34,043 nt of DNA from Rhodobacterales bacterium (GCA_025362795.1 JANYFE010000016.1:1-34043), one strand, 5' to 3'; positions 1 through 8,314 are shown, counted from the first letter of the stretch. A program made the numbers and translations. Notes: generated by a model not told the origin, from the sequence alone.

Positions 1-126
1 CTCCTGCGCAAAGCCGCCGAGCGTAGTAAGGAAACCGTCTGGCGCAGGATCGGCTCCCTCCTCGACCAGTTCTCACCACAAGAATGCGAAAACTACCTCC
101 GAAACTCAGGATATGCTTCTACCTAA
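1..126 (+). CDS. IS630-family transposase, C-terminal fragment (cut by window start)
   Basis: The frame opens at base 1 with no start codon and runs 41 codons to TAA at 124-126. The peptide contains SKETVWRRIGSLLDQF and ends PQECENYLRNSGYAST. The closing pattern, a short helix then a Pro-Gln-Glu-Cys-x-Asn-Tyr stretch and an N-x-GY-x-ST terminus, is the usual end of IS630-type (DDE, Tc1/mariner-like) transposases. Only the tail after the catalytic core is in view, so activity cannot be judged. The next gene (139-1122, minus strand) ends 13 bases beyond this stop. This is recognition from family memory, not a search, but the terminal motif is distinctive. Confidence 0.82.
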   Translation, partial: LLRKAAERSKETVWRRIGSLLDQFSPQECENYLRNSGYAST

Positions 127-141
127 ACCCATCCGGCTCTA
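1..141 (+). mobile_element. Right end of an IS630-type insertion sequence (edge inferred)
   Basis: The transposase tail stops at 126 and a CTAG tetranucleotide lies at 139-142. Many IS630-family elements insert into CTAG and duplicate the central TA, so the element's right edge may be at 139-141. If so, the element abuts the TAG stop codon of the DUF2125 gene, which is read from the other strand at 141-139. The left end is outside the window, so terminal inverted repeats and target duplication cannot be compared. Confidence 0.5.
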
Positions 142-1122
142 GTTGAGCCGCGGAGCGGGCCCGAGCGGCAGCGGTCCAAGCGACATCCGGCCATTGCTGA
201 AGGTCACTGGTAATTTCAAAACCTCTGGATCAGCGCCGGATTTCGCCAGCACTTCGAGCCCGCGCTCGATCATGTCGCCCATCCCGGGCAGGATCAGCCC
301 AACCGCTGCGAGCAGTTTAGGCAGCTTGCGCCAGTCTTCGATGCGAAAATCGATTTTGCCTTCGGCGTAGCCGTCAGAAGCGCGGGCAATTTTGCCTTCT
401 GCTGAAATCTTGAGACTGCCCCAGCCCGCATGAAAGTCGTGCAGCGTGACCCCCTCGACGGTCGGGCCGGAGCCGGAAAAGTGCAGGTCGATCGGTGCGG
501 AGAGTTGAACAGTGGCGTCAAGATGCAGCGTCTGGATGACTGCGCCAAGATCGGGCATCAGGGCGGTCAGGCTGGCGTCTGGTGCAAGGTCAGTTAGATC
601 AAGCCCGACACGTTGACCATTTTTCTGCGTGGCGTCCTCGGCTACGGCAAATACCAGCGATTTGGCTGCAACGTTCCAGCCACGGTCAGAGGTCGCAGCC
701 AGATCGTGACCTTCGGCGACCAGTTCCGCCAAGACAAGGTCCATCGAAGGGTGCAGGCGCAGGCTGCCTTTCATCTGGCTGGAATGCAGCATGATCTTCT
801 GGTCCGGCGCATCGATTTCCTGATCGTTCGGAAGTGCGGTGATCAGGTGCCAGGGCTTCCACGTCATCAGAAAAACTTGGGCAAAAGGGGCCCGCCAGCC
901 CCAGCCCGATACTGAATCGGCCAGATGCGGTTTGGTAACGGTCAGGTCGAACCGGCTTGGAAAACCTGCGACTGCGATGCCGTCGTTGGTCGCGGTGGTC
1001 CCGTGCGCGGCGCTGTCGGCAAACCATTGAGTGACGCCTTGATCAATCGCCCGCGAACCTACGAACCAATAACCACTCCACAACACGCCGAGGGCCAGAC
1101 ACACCCATAAGATCACCCGCAT
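139..1122 (-). CDS. DUF2125 domain-containing protein
   Basis: This 327-residue protein belongs, as I recognise it, to the DUF2125 family common in alphaproteobacteria; no biochemical function is known. Residues 3-25 form a single hydrophobic segment (signal anchor or signal peptide). The remainder is a predicted periplasmic beta-rich body with patterns such as GFPSRFDLTV and WRAPFAQVFLMTW that are typical of the family. The ATG at 1120-1122 is preceded by AAGGGG about six bases upstream, which supports the start. The gene is divergent from the ChaC-like gene with about 63 bases between them. Its last codon lies at the inferred edge of an insertion sequence, but the protein looks complete for its family. 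Confidence 0.85.
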   Translation of the reverse strand: MRVILWVCLALGVLWSGYWFVGSRAIDQGVTQWFADSAAHGTTATNDGIAVAGFPSRFDLTVTKPHLADSVSGWGWRAPFAQVFLMTWKPWHLITALPNDQEIDAPDQKIMLHSSQMKGSLRLHPSMDLVLAELVAEGHDLAATSDRGWNVAAKSLVFAVAEDATQKNGQRVGLDLTDLAPDASLTALMPDLGAVIQTLHLDATVQLSAPIDLHFSGSGPTVEGVTLHDFHAGWGSLKISAEGKIARASDGYAEGKIDFRIEDWRKLPKLLAAVGLILPGMGDMIERGLEVLAKSGADPEVLKLPVTFSNGRMSLGPLPLGPAPRLN

Positions 1123-1185
1123 TGCAGCCCCTTTTCATCGCCCGCCCTCTGCTGTTTACAGGCCTTGCAAGATGAGGGCCAGCAG

Positions 1186-1719
1186 ATGGGAAGCGCGATG
1201 TGGGTCTTTGGCTATGGGTCGCTGATTTGGGATCCGGGATTTCCGGTGGCAGAGCGGCAGGTGGCACGCTTGTCCGGTTGGCATCGCAGTTTCTGCATGC
1301 GATCGATCCATCATCGCGGCACGCCAAATGCAATGGGGCTGGTTTTGGCACTTGATCGTTTTCAGGGCGGCCATTGTGACGGGGTGGCATTTCAGGTTGC
1401 GGCAGGTGCTGAAGCGGGGACATTGGCCACTCTGCGAGAGCGGGAACTGATTTCTTCCGCATATCTTGAGGCGTGGCTGGATGTGACCCTGCACGATGGG
1501 CGGTCGTTGGCCGCGCTGACTTATGTGATTGACCCGGAGCATGCGCAGTATTGCAGCCTTACGCTCGGCGAACAGGCGCAGATCATTGCCAGCGCCGTCG
1601 GTGGACGCGGTCCGAACCGGGACTATCTGTTCAGCACGGCCAGGCACCTGTCAGAACTCGGTATCGCAGACCCCGATTTAGACTGGCTTGCCACGCGGGT
1701 CGCCGAACTGCCCGGTTGA
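1186..1719 (+). CDS. Gamma-glutamylcyclotransferase, ChaC-like
   Basis: This 177-residue protein matches the ChaC/GGCT family, which cleaves the gamma-glutamyl bond of glutathione to give 5-oxoproline and Cys-Gly in the cytoplasm. The substrate-binding signature VFGYGSLIW is at residues 7-15. Glu87 in LRERE is the candidate catalytic acid. GGRGPNRDYL near 139-148 is the usual C-terminal family block. The reading frame is open from a TTG at 1165, but the ATG at 1186 has GAGGG seven bases upstream; ATG 1198 is a third option that still keeps the signature. Glutathione specificity is inferred from the family. Confidence 0.85.
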   Translation: MGSAMWVFGYGSLIWDPGFPVAERQVARLSGWHRSFCMRSIHHRGTPNAMGLVLALDRFQGGHCDGVAFQVAAGAEAGTLATLRERELISSAYLEAWLDVTLHDGRSLAALTYVIDPEHAQYCSLTLGEQAQIIASAVGGRGPNRDYLFSTARHLSELGIADPDLDWLATRVAELPG

Positions 1720-1792
1720 CGTCGTTTCGCTTGGCAGGGCGCACTTGCCTGCTATTGTTGTTGAAGAGCAGACAATCTTACCCAAGGTCCGC

Positions 1793-2968
1793 ATGAAAAA
1801 GACCGAATCCACAACGATTTCCTTCAGCCAGCCGATCCGGCAGATCGTGACGATGCTTGTCGTTTGCGGGCTGGTCGGTTTTGGCATCTGGTTCATCAAG
1901 ACTCAGGTCGAGCAAATCCTGAATACAAACCCGCTGCTGAACCTGTTCATTGCCGGGGTGTTTACGTTTGGCGTGCTGACCTGTTTCTGGCAGGTGCTGA
2001 TCCTGATGCAGTCGGTCAGCTGGATCGAGAATTTCGTGAATGAGGTGCCAGGCACTGAAACGGCCCGGCCACCGCGGTTGCTGGCCCCGTTGGCGTCGCT
2101 GCTGCGGTCGCGCGGGTCGAAGATGCAGATATCATCCTCGTCTTCGCATTCCATCCTGGATTCGGTTGCAACAAGAATCGACGAGGCGCGGGACATCACG
2201 CGTTATCTGACCAACCTGCTGATCTTTCTTGGCCTATTGGGGACGTTTTACGGGTTGGCCACCACAATCCCGGCGATTGTCGATACGATCCGGTCGCTGG
2301 CGCCGCAGCCCGGCGAAAGCGGGATAGACGTTTTCACAAAGCTGATGGCGGGTCTGCAAAAACAACTGGGTGGGATGAGCACGGCGTTTTCGTCATCGCT
2401 TATGGGTTTGGCAGGTTCGCTGGTCGTTGGCCTGTTGGAACTGTTCGCCAGCCACGGTCAGAACCGGTTTTACCGCGAGTTGGAAGAGTGGGTATCGTCG
2501 ATCACCCGGCTGGGGTTCGCATCGGGGGAAAGTGAAAGCGCGGGCGCGGATCAGTCGATGATGGTGCAGATTCTGGACCACATGGCAGGACAGGTCGAAG
2601 TGTTGCAGACCCTGTATGCGCAGGCCGAGGCCAACCGGGATTCTGACGTCGACAAGATGGGTGAGTTGACGCAGGTTGTAAGGCGGCTGGCCAAGGCGAC
2701 CGAGGCGGGTGGCGGGCAGACCGAAGCGCTGAACCGGATTGTCGATGGGCAAGAGCGGTTGATCGCGGCACTGACCGGGCCGGAAAGCTCTGCCTATGTC
2801 GATGCGGAAAGCCGCATGAGGCTGCGGTCGATTGACGTGCAGTTGCTGCGGATATTGGAGGAAATCTCGGCCGGGCGGCAGGAAAGCATTGCCGATCTGC
2901 GGGCGGATCTGACGGCGCTGACGACCGCGATCCGGTCGCTGTCACGCGGCACGGTTGGGCGAGGCTAA
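1793..2968 (+). CDS. MotA/TolQ/ExbB-like proton-channel family protein
   Basis: The product is a 391-residue inner-membrane protein with hydrophobic segments at about 16-36, 47-73, 138-160 and 197-220. Segment 3 contains FLGLLGTFYGL, and segment 4 follows MSTAFSSSLMGLAGS; both are hallmarks of the MotA/TolQ/ExbB ion-channel superfamily, in which five subunits surround two copies of a peptidoglycan-binding partner. Residues 250-385 form a hydrophilic, probably coiled-coil cytoplasmic tail absent from plain ExbB. The ATG at 1793 has AAGG upstream; an open frame continues to 1688 but overlaps the previous gene and encodes no family sequence. The stop TAA at 2966-2968 is one base before the partner's ATG, so the two are almost certainly coupled. 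The process it powers is unknown. Confidence 0.82.
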   Translation: MKKTESTTISFSQPIRQIVTMLVVCGLVGFGIWFIKTQVEQILNTNPLLNLFIAGVFTFGVLTCFWQVLILMQSVSWIENFVNEVPGTETARPPRLLAPLASLLRSRGSKMQISSSSSHSILDSVATRIDEARDITRYLTNLLIFLGLLGTFYGLATTIPAIVDTIRSLAPQPGESGIDVFTKLMAGLQKQLGGMSTAFSSSLMGLAGSLVVGLLELFASHGQNRFYRELEEWVSSITRLGFASGESESAGADQSMMVQILDHMAGQVEVLQTLYAQAEANRDSDVDKMGELTQVVRRLAKATEAGGGQTEALNRIVDGQERLIAALTGPESSAYVDAESRMRLRSIDVQLLRILEEISAGRQESIADLRADLTALTTAIRSLSRGTVGRG

Positions 2969-2969
2969 G

Positions 2970-4754
2970 ATGGGCCTGAGCCGAAATCGCCGGGATGGGG
3001 GGATGATCTGGGCCGGGTTTGTTGATGCGGTCACAACACTGTTGATGGTGCTGATGTTCGTGCTGACGATTTTCACCGTCACACAAAGCATGTTGCGCGA
3101 CACGATCACCACGCAAGGCACTCAGCTGGATGCACTAAGTGCACAGGTGGCGCAACTGGCCGATGCTTTGGGGCTTGAAAAGGCGCATTCAGCCGATTTG
3201 ACCGGACAGATCGGGACGTTGCAAGCCAGTCTGGGCGTTGCGCAGGCGCAGGGAGACCGGCAACTGGCGCTCATTTCAACGCTGAATGCGCAGCTGGCCG
3301 AAAAGTCCGGCGCATTGGCCGATGCGCAGGGCAAGATCGCCAGTTTTGAGGAACAGGTCGCGAGTTTGTTGGCGCAAAGGGATGCGCAGGCCGGGCAGAT
3401 CGGATCCTTGACGGCAAACCTTGCAGATGTGCAGGCGGCAAAGGCGCAGGCGATTTCCGAGAAAGAGGCGTTGGATCTGGCCTTGGCCAAGGCGCGGGAC
3501 GAGATCAGCGCCGATCAGGAGACGGCACGGCTGGCTGCGGCGCGGCGTGAGGCGCTGGAGGCGATGATCGCGGATATGAAAAAGCGGGCGTCAGAGGGCG
3601 AAGCCAGCCTGGCCGCGGCGCTGGCAAGCCTTGACGCTGCCAACGCGGACAAGGCGACGTTGCAAGCCACGGCCGCGGAGTTGCAGGCGCGGCTGGCGGG
3701 TAAAGAGACGGAGGTTGCTGCCGCCGACAAGGCCCGGCTGGCGGAGGCTGCCGCCGCGGAGGCTTTGCGGGTCAGGCTGGCCGGTGTGAGCGCGACACTG
3801 AGCGATGCCGAGAAGACACGCCTGGTCGATCTGGCGGCGGCAGAGGCTTTGCGTGACAAACTGAAGAATTCGGATGACCAGTTGACTGCGATGACGTTGG
3901 CGCTGGAAGAACAACGAAAGCGGGCGGAGGAAACCTTGACGTTGCTGGCGGCGGCAGAGGCCAGTGCCAAGGATGCGGCGGCGGCGGGGGATCAGAAGGC
4001 GGCGCTGTTGGCAGCGGCGCAAAAGGTGCTGACCGAAAAGGACCAGGACTTGCTGAAAGCCGCACAGGGGATGGCTTTGCTGAACCAGCAGGTTAATGCG
4101 TTGCGGGCGCAGCTGGGCAGTTTGCAGGCAATGCTGGACGCATCGGCGGCCAAGGATTCGACGGCCAAGGTGCAGATCGAAGCGCTGGGCAGCCAGTTGA
4201 ATGCCGCCTTGGCGCAGGTCGCGTCAGAGCAGAAGAAGCGGGCGGATCTGGAAGAGGCAGAGCGAAAGCGACTGGCTGCGGAAAATCAGGATTTGTCGAA
4301 ATATCGCTCTGAGTTTTTCGGTCAGATCAGCCAGCTTCTGGCGGGACAGCCGGGGGTTCGGGTGGTGGGAGACCGTTTCGTGTTTGACAGTGAGGTACTG
4401 TTCAATCCGGGATCGGCAGATCTGGCACCTGAGGGGCAGGTGCAGATCAAGGCGGTGGTGGACACGTTGAAAACGGTGGTGGGGCAGATCCCGCCGCAGA
4501 TCAACTGGATCATCCGGGTTGACGGGCACACCGATAATATTCCGCTGTCCGGAGCCGGGCAGTTTGCCGACAACTGGGCACTTTCGCAGGGCCGGGCGCT
4601 GTCGGTGGTGAAGTATATGCAGTATTCTCTGGGTTTCCCGCCGGAGCGGCTGGCAGCGGCGGGGTTCGGGGAATATCAACCGGTCGCGGTTGGGGACAGT
4701 CCAGAGGCGCGGGCGCAGAACCGGCGGATCGAGTTAAAGCTTACGGAGCGGTAA
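2970..4754 (+). CDS. OmpA/MotB-like peptidoglycan-binding protein with long coiled coil
   Basis: This 594-residue protein is the likely partner of the ExbB-like protein. Residues 12-37 are one membrane span carrying Asp19 (WAGFVDAVTTLL), placed like the proton-binding Asp of MotB. Residues about 45-450 are Ala/Leu/Glu/Lys/Gln-rich heptads, a very long predicted coiled coil. They include a near-repeat spaced exactly 28 residues (four heptads) apart: DKARL at 253 and EKTRL at 281, each followed by AAAEALR. The C-terminus is an OmpA-like domain with VDGHTDNIP (517-525) and NRRIEL (584-589) for binding diaminopimelate. The ATG at 2970 has GAGG five bases before it; TTG 2955 is the alternative. 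The topology should be N-in, C-periplasmic. Substrate and role are unknown. Confidence 0.85.
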   Translation: MGLSRNRRDGGMIWAGFVDAVTTLLMVLMFVLTIFTVTQSMLRDTITTQGTQLDALSAQVAQLADALGLEKAHSADLTGQIGTLQASLGVAQAQGDRQLALISTLNAQLAEKSGALADAQGKIASFEEQVASLLAQRDAQAGQIGSLTANLADVQAAKAQAISEKEALDLALAKARDEISADQETARLAAARREALEAMIADMKKRASEGEASLAAALASLDAANADKATLQATAAELQARLAGKETEVAAADKARLAEAAAAEALRVRLAGVSATLSDAEKTRLVDLAAAEALRDKLKNSDDQLTAMTLALEEQRKRAEETLTLLAAAEASAKDAAAAGDQKAALLAAAQKVLTEKDQDLLKAAQGMALLNQQVNALRAQLGSLQAMLDASAAKDSTAKVQIEALGSQLNAALAQVASEQKKRADLEEAERKRLAAENQDLSKYRSEFFGQISQLLAGQPGVRVVGDRFVFDSEVLFNPGSADLAPEGQVQIKAVVDTLKTVVGQIPPQINWIIRVDGHTDNIPLSGAGQFADNWALSQGRALSVVKYMQYSLGFPPERLAAAGFGEYQPVAVGDSPEARAQNRRIELKLTER

Positions 4755-4876
4755 GCGGGCGCTGTCCACATGTGGACAAAATTGTAAGATATTGAAATAC
4801 AATGACTTTACGTTTTTTGTTCACCGATGGTTAACTTTGGTTTGCGAAGGAATGGTATTTGAGCAAGTGCGACCGG
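4755..4876. other. Convergent intergenic region with two inverted repeats
   Basis: This A+T-rich gap separates the plus-strand OmpA-like gene from the minus-strand M23 gene. It holds a perfect 16-base palindrome, TGTCCACATGTGGACA, at 4763-4778, eight bases after the stop codon. Immediately after it comes ATTGTA (4781-4786) pairing with TACAAT (4798-4803), and six T residues follow at 4813-4818. The second hairpin plus T run could act as a weak plus-strand terminator. The first palindrome has no loop and looks more like a protein-binding site. No reading frame is convincing here. Confidence 0.55.
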
Positions 4877-5818
4877 TCAGGGTGTGATCTGGACTTCTGA
4901 CGCGATCTGGTCGATTTTTGTGCCGGCGCGCATCAGCGTGATCGTGCCTTGATAAAGGCCAGCCGGCCACGCGGGATCGACGCGGCGCTTGCCGTTGGCG
5001 CGAAACAATTGGGCTTGGGTTTTTTCGAGCGTGGCAGAGGTTTTCAGCAAATTGCCCTGCGGTCCCGTGATGGAAAACTGCAGTTCATCACCCGCGCGAC
5101 CGCCAAAGACATAGGCCCAGAGAACGAGGCCCGGGGCGTTTGCGGGGAGCGGATGGGTGGGAAGGCCCGCTCTGATCTCGACGAATGTGGGCACGGCGGC
5201 TGTGAAGCCTGCGGCAAAGAATCCTCCTGGTTCATATGGAACGGGGGCCGCCCAGAGGTCCGGGCCGGGGGTGGTGGCGCAGGCGGCGGTCGGTTCGGGT
5301 TCGAACGGGTCGATCTTGGTCCCGTTGTGGCGAACGGTGAGGTGGACATGCGGGAAATCGGCCATGCCGGACTGGCCGACAAGGCCAAGTTTGGCGCCGG
5401 TTGCAACGGTGTCACCGGGCCTCACCAAAACTGATCCGCGGCGCATGTGACAATATTGGGTTTGCCAACCGTCCGCATGGTCGATGACGACCCCGTTGCC
5501 GCATTCTTTGCCTTTGGTGAAGGGTACGAAATCCTGCACGCCGTCGCGCGTGCCTTTCACCACACCAGGGGCGGCGGACAGGACGGCGATGCCTTCGCTC
5601 ATCTCTGCCCGGCTGATCAGTGCGATGTCGGTGCCATCGTGGCCATCATAGCTGAGGGTGCCGCAGGTGAAGTCAGTGGCAGCGGGGCTGGCGTCATGAT
5701 CAAAGTATTGCTGGATGTGGCAAGTCTCGCCCAGTGTACATTCTGCTGGCCAACTGAGTTCAAAGGCCCCTGCCGGTGTGGCAAGGGCCATGAAAAACAG
5801 TGCGGTTGTCCAAGTCAC
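4877..5818 (-). CDS. Secreted M23 (LytM-type) metallopeptidase
   Basis: This 313-residue protein begins with a signal peptide (residues 1-18, cleavage expected at AGA-FEL). The M23 zinc site is visible as H60xxxD64 in YDGHDGTDIAL and HVH at 157-159, with His124 in QYCHM as a further candidate; spacing and residues are those of active LytM-type endopeptidases that cut peptidoglycan cross-links. The last ~120 residues form an extra beta-rich domain. The GTG start at 5818-5816 lies inside the clpA end and shares GTGA with its TGA stop, a four-base overlap that implies translational coupling. The role is periplasmic peptidoglycan remodelling by family; the exact bond cut is unknown. Confidence 0.88.
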   Translation of the reverse strand: MTWTTALFFMALATPAGAFELSWPAECTLGETCHIQQYFDHDASPAATDFTCGTLSYDGHDGTDIALISRAEMSEGIAVLSAAPGVVKGTRDGVQDFVPFTKGKECGNGVVIDHADGWQTQYCHMRRGSVLVRPGDTVATGAKLGLVGQSGMADFPHVHLTVRHNGTKIDPFEPEPTAACATTPGPDLWAAPVPYEPGGFFAAGFTAAVPTFVEIRAGLPTHPLPANAPGLVLWAYVFGGRAGDELQFSITGPQGNLLKTSATLEKTQAQLFRANGKRRVDPAWPAGLYQGTITLMRAGTKIDQIASEVQITP

Positions 5819-8133
5819 TTGGCCATGAGGAGCGGCGGCTTTTGCCCGGTGATGCGGGGCTTTTGCGGCTCCTCATAGGTCAGTTCAATCGCGTCATCCT
5901 TGACGCCGACATGGACCAGGCCACCCTTGGTCAGTTTGCCGAACAGCAGTTCTTCGGCCAGCGGTTTCTTGATGTGTTCCTGGATCACGCGGCCAAGCGG
6001 GCGGGCGCCCATTTTATCGTCGTAGCCCTTTTCGCCAAGCCAAGCGGCGGCCTCGGGTGACAGGTCGATATGCACGCCACGGTCCAAAAGCTGTGCTTCA
6101 AGCTGCATCACAAACTTTTCGACCACTTGCAGGATGACCTCTTTGGGCAGGGCGGCGAAGGCGATGGTCGCGTCCAGACGGTTGCGGAACTCGGGCGTGA
6201 ATGCACGCTCGATCGCAGCGGTATCCTCGCCCGAGCGCTTGGCACGACCGAAACCGATGCTTTCCTTGGCATTGTCCGAGGCCCCGGCGTTGGTGGTCAT
6301 AATCAGCACGACATTGCGGAAATCGACCGCGCGGCCATTGTGATCGGTCAGTTTGCCGTGGTCCATAACTTGCAGCAGGATGTTGTAGACATCGGGGTGG
6401 GCCTTTTCGATCTCATCGAGCAGCAACACGCAATGCGGATGCTGGTCAACGCCATCGGTCAGCATGCCGCCCTGATCAAAGCCGACATAGCCCGGAGGGG
6501 CCCCGATCAGGCGGGACACGGCATGTTTCTCCATATATTCCGACATGTCGAACCGGATCAGCTCCACGCCCAAAACGGAGGCGAGTTGCTTGGCGACTTC
6601 GGTTTTGCCGACACCGGTAGGCCCGGCGAACAGGTAATTGCCGATGGGCTTTTCGGGTTCGCGCAAGCCCGCGCGGGCGAGTTTGATGGCGCTGGAGAGA
6701 GCCTCGATGGCCTTATCCTGACCGAACACGACGCGCTTGAGCGATTTTTCCAGATCGCGCAGCACTTCGGCATCGTCTTTCGAAACGTTTTTCGGCGGGA
6801 TGCGGGCGATCTTGGCGATGACAGCCTCAATCTCTTTGGTGCCGATGGTCTTGCGGCGTTTCGCCTCGCTGAACAGATGCTGTGCAGCACCCGCTTCGTC
6901 GATCACGTCGATGGCTTTGTCGGGCAGTTTGCGGTCGTGGATGTAGCGGGCGGACAGTTCCACGGCGGCCTTGATGGCGTCATGGGTGTAGCGCAGGTCG
7001 TGATGTTCTTCGAAATAGGGTTTCAGGCCCATCAGGATTTTCACGGTATCTTCGACCGAGGGTTCGTTAACGTCGATCTTCTGGAACCTTCGCGACAGGG
7101 CGCGATCTTTTTCGAAGTGCTGACGGAATTCCTTGTAGGTGGTGGAGCCCATGCAGCGCATCTTGCCGCCTTGCAGCGAGGGTTTCAGCAGGTTGGAGGC
7201 GTCCATCGCACCGCCAGAGGTGGCACCGGCACCGATCACGGTGTGAATCTCGTCGATGAACAGGATCGCGTCGGGGTGATCCTCCATCTCTTTGACGACG
7301 GCTTTCAGGCGTTCTTCAAAGTCGCCACGGTAGCGGGTACCAGCCAGCAGGGCACCCATATCGAGCGAGAAGATCGTGGCGTGGGCGAGGATTTCCGGAG
7401 TTTCACCACGGACGATTTTGAGCGCCAAGCCTTCGGCAATGGCGGTTTTGCCAACACCGGGGTCGCCGACCAGCAGGGGGTTATTTTTGCGGCGGCGGCA
7501 GAGCACCTGGATGCAGCGTTCGACCTCGGCTTCGCGGCCGATCAGCGGATCAACCTCGCCCTTGCGGGCCTTGACGTTCAGGTCGACGCAGTATTTCGAC
7601 AGGGCAGAGTCCTTGGATTCGCCCGCTTCGGCCTTGGGGGTTTCGTGGTGTTCGTCGGCACCGGTGACCGGGCGCGGTTCGCCGAACGACGGGTCTTTGG
7701 CGACGCCGTGGGCGATGTAGTTGACGGCGTCATAGCGCGTCATGTCCTGCTCTTGCAGGAAATAGGCGGCATTGCTTTCGCGTTCGGCAAAGATTGCCAC
7801 CAGAACATTGGCCCCGGTCACTTCGGTGCGACCGGACGACTGCACGTGGATCGCGGCGCGCTGGATGACGCGCTGGAAGGCGGCAGTCGGCACCGCCTCT
7901 GACCCTTCGACATCCGTCACGAGGGTGGACAGATCATCGTCGATGAAATCCACCAGCGTCTTTTTCAGCACGACCAGATCGACCGAGCAGGCTTTCATCA
8001 CCCGGGCGGCGTCAGGTTCGTCGATCAGCGCCAGGAGGAGATGTTCCAGCGTGGCGAGTTCATGGCGGCGGGCATTGGCGAGCGCCAAGGCGCCGTGAAT
8101 GGCTTGCTCGAGTGTGGTCGAAAATGATGGCAC
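5815..8133 (-). CDS. clpA: ATP-dependent Clp protease ATP-binding subunit ClpA
   Basis: This 772-residue protein is a class I double-AAA+ unfoldase that feeds substrates into the ClpP peptidase. It has an N-terminal Clp_N domain (1-145), Walker A GDPGVGKT at 223-230 with Walker B LFIDE at 291-295, and a second Walker A GPTGVGKT at 504-511 with LLDE at 571-574. The ClpP-docking loop IGF is at 626-628, which marks it as ClpA rather than ClpB; the ClpB middle coiled coil is missing. The length is close to the 758 residues of E. coli ClpA. The GTG start has AGGAG eight bases upstream. No clpS is adjacent inside the window. The M23 gene follows with a four-base overlap. Confidence 0.96.
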   Translation of the reverse strand: MPSFSTTLEQAIHGALALANARRHELATLEHLLLALIDEPDAARVMKACSVDLVVLKKTLVDFIDDDLSTLVTDVEGSEAVPTAAFQRVIQRAAIHVQSSGRTEVTGANVLVAIFAERESNAAYFLQEQDMTRYDAVNYIAHGVAKDPSFGEPRPVTGADEHHETPKAEAGESKDSALSKYCVDLNVKARKGEVDPLIGREAEVERCIQVLCRRRKNNPLLVGDPGVGKTAIAEGLALKIVRGETPEILAHATIFSLDMGALLAGTRYRGDFEERLKAVVKEMEDHPDAILFIDEIHTVIGAGATSGGAMDASNLLKPSLQGGKMRCMGSTTYKEFRQHFEKDRALSRRFQKIDVNEPSVEDTVKILMGLKPYFEEHHDLRYTHDAIKAAVELSARYIHDRKLPDKAIDVIDEAGAAQHLFSEAKRRKTIGTKEIEAVIAKIARIPPKNVSKDDAEVLRDLEKSLKRVVFGQDKAIEALSSAIKLARAGLREPEKPIGNYLFAGPTGVGKTEVAKQLASVLGVELIRFDMSEYMEKHAVSRLIGAPPGYVGFDQGGMLTDGVDQHPHCVLLLDEIEKAHPDVYNILLQVMDHGKLTDHNGRAVDFRNVVLIMTTNAGASDNAKESIGFGRAKRSGEDTAAIERAFTPEFRNRLDATIAFAALPKEVILQVVEKFVMQLEAQLLDRGVHIDLSPEAAAWLGEKGYDDKMGARPLGRVIQEHIKKPLAEELLFGKLTKGGLVHVGVKDDAIELTYEEPQKPRITGQKPPLLMAK

Positions 8134-8314
8134 GTTGAGTGCTCCTGTCTTGCAGGTCTGCGGGCCCAGGGTGTTCTGGACGGGCCCGTTTCGACCGTGG
8201 CCTCATACCGTTAAGGATCGGTGTTATTTGGTAATCTTCAAGCCCTATTTGGGGCATTTTTCGTATTCCGAAAGGACCGTGCCCAAAAAGTGATTGTCCG
8301 GACAGGGCTTGGCG
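8134..8314. promoter_or_regulatory. clpA leader and gloB downstream region
   Basis: This 181-base gap lies upstream of clpA and downstream of nothing on the plus strand; gloB (minus) is read toward it. Near clpA, CGGGCCC (8161-8167) pairs with GGGCCCG (8182-8188) around a 14-base loop, so the clpA leader may fold into a seven-pair stem. On the minus strand CTTGAAG (8242-8236) could be a -35 element of sigma-70 or sigma-32 type, but I find no convincing -10 at the right distance. A ten-base palindrome TGTCCGGACA lies at 8295-8304, close to the gloB stop. The gap certainly holds the clpA promoter; its exact position is not resolved. Confidence 0.4.

Noticed and set aside
3500..4300. Repetitive G+C-rich DNA that might suggest a CRISPR or tandem repeat array
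   Set aside because: The repetition follows codon-level heptads of one coiled coil; there are no identical spaced repeats.
1793..4754. A complete Zorya anti-phage system
   Set aside because: The pair has a ZorA/ZorB-like layout, but no zorC, zorD or zorE-type gene is adjacent; the flanking genes are a ChaC-like protein and an M23 peptidase. Only a general motor-pair resemblance is supported.
6070..7902. A 610-codon plus-strand open frame opposite clpA
   Set aside because: clpA is certain from its motifs; the opposite frame is a compositional shadow without recognisable domains.
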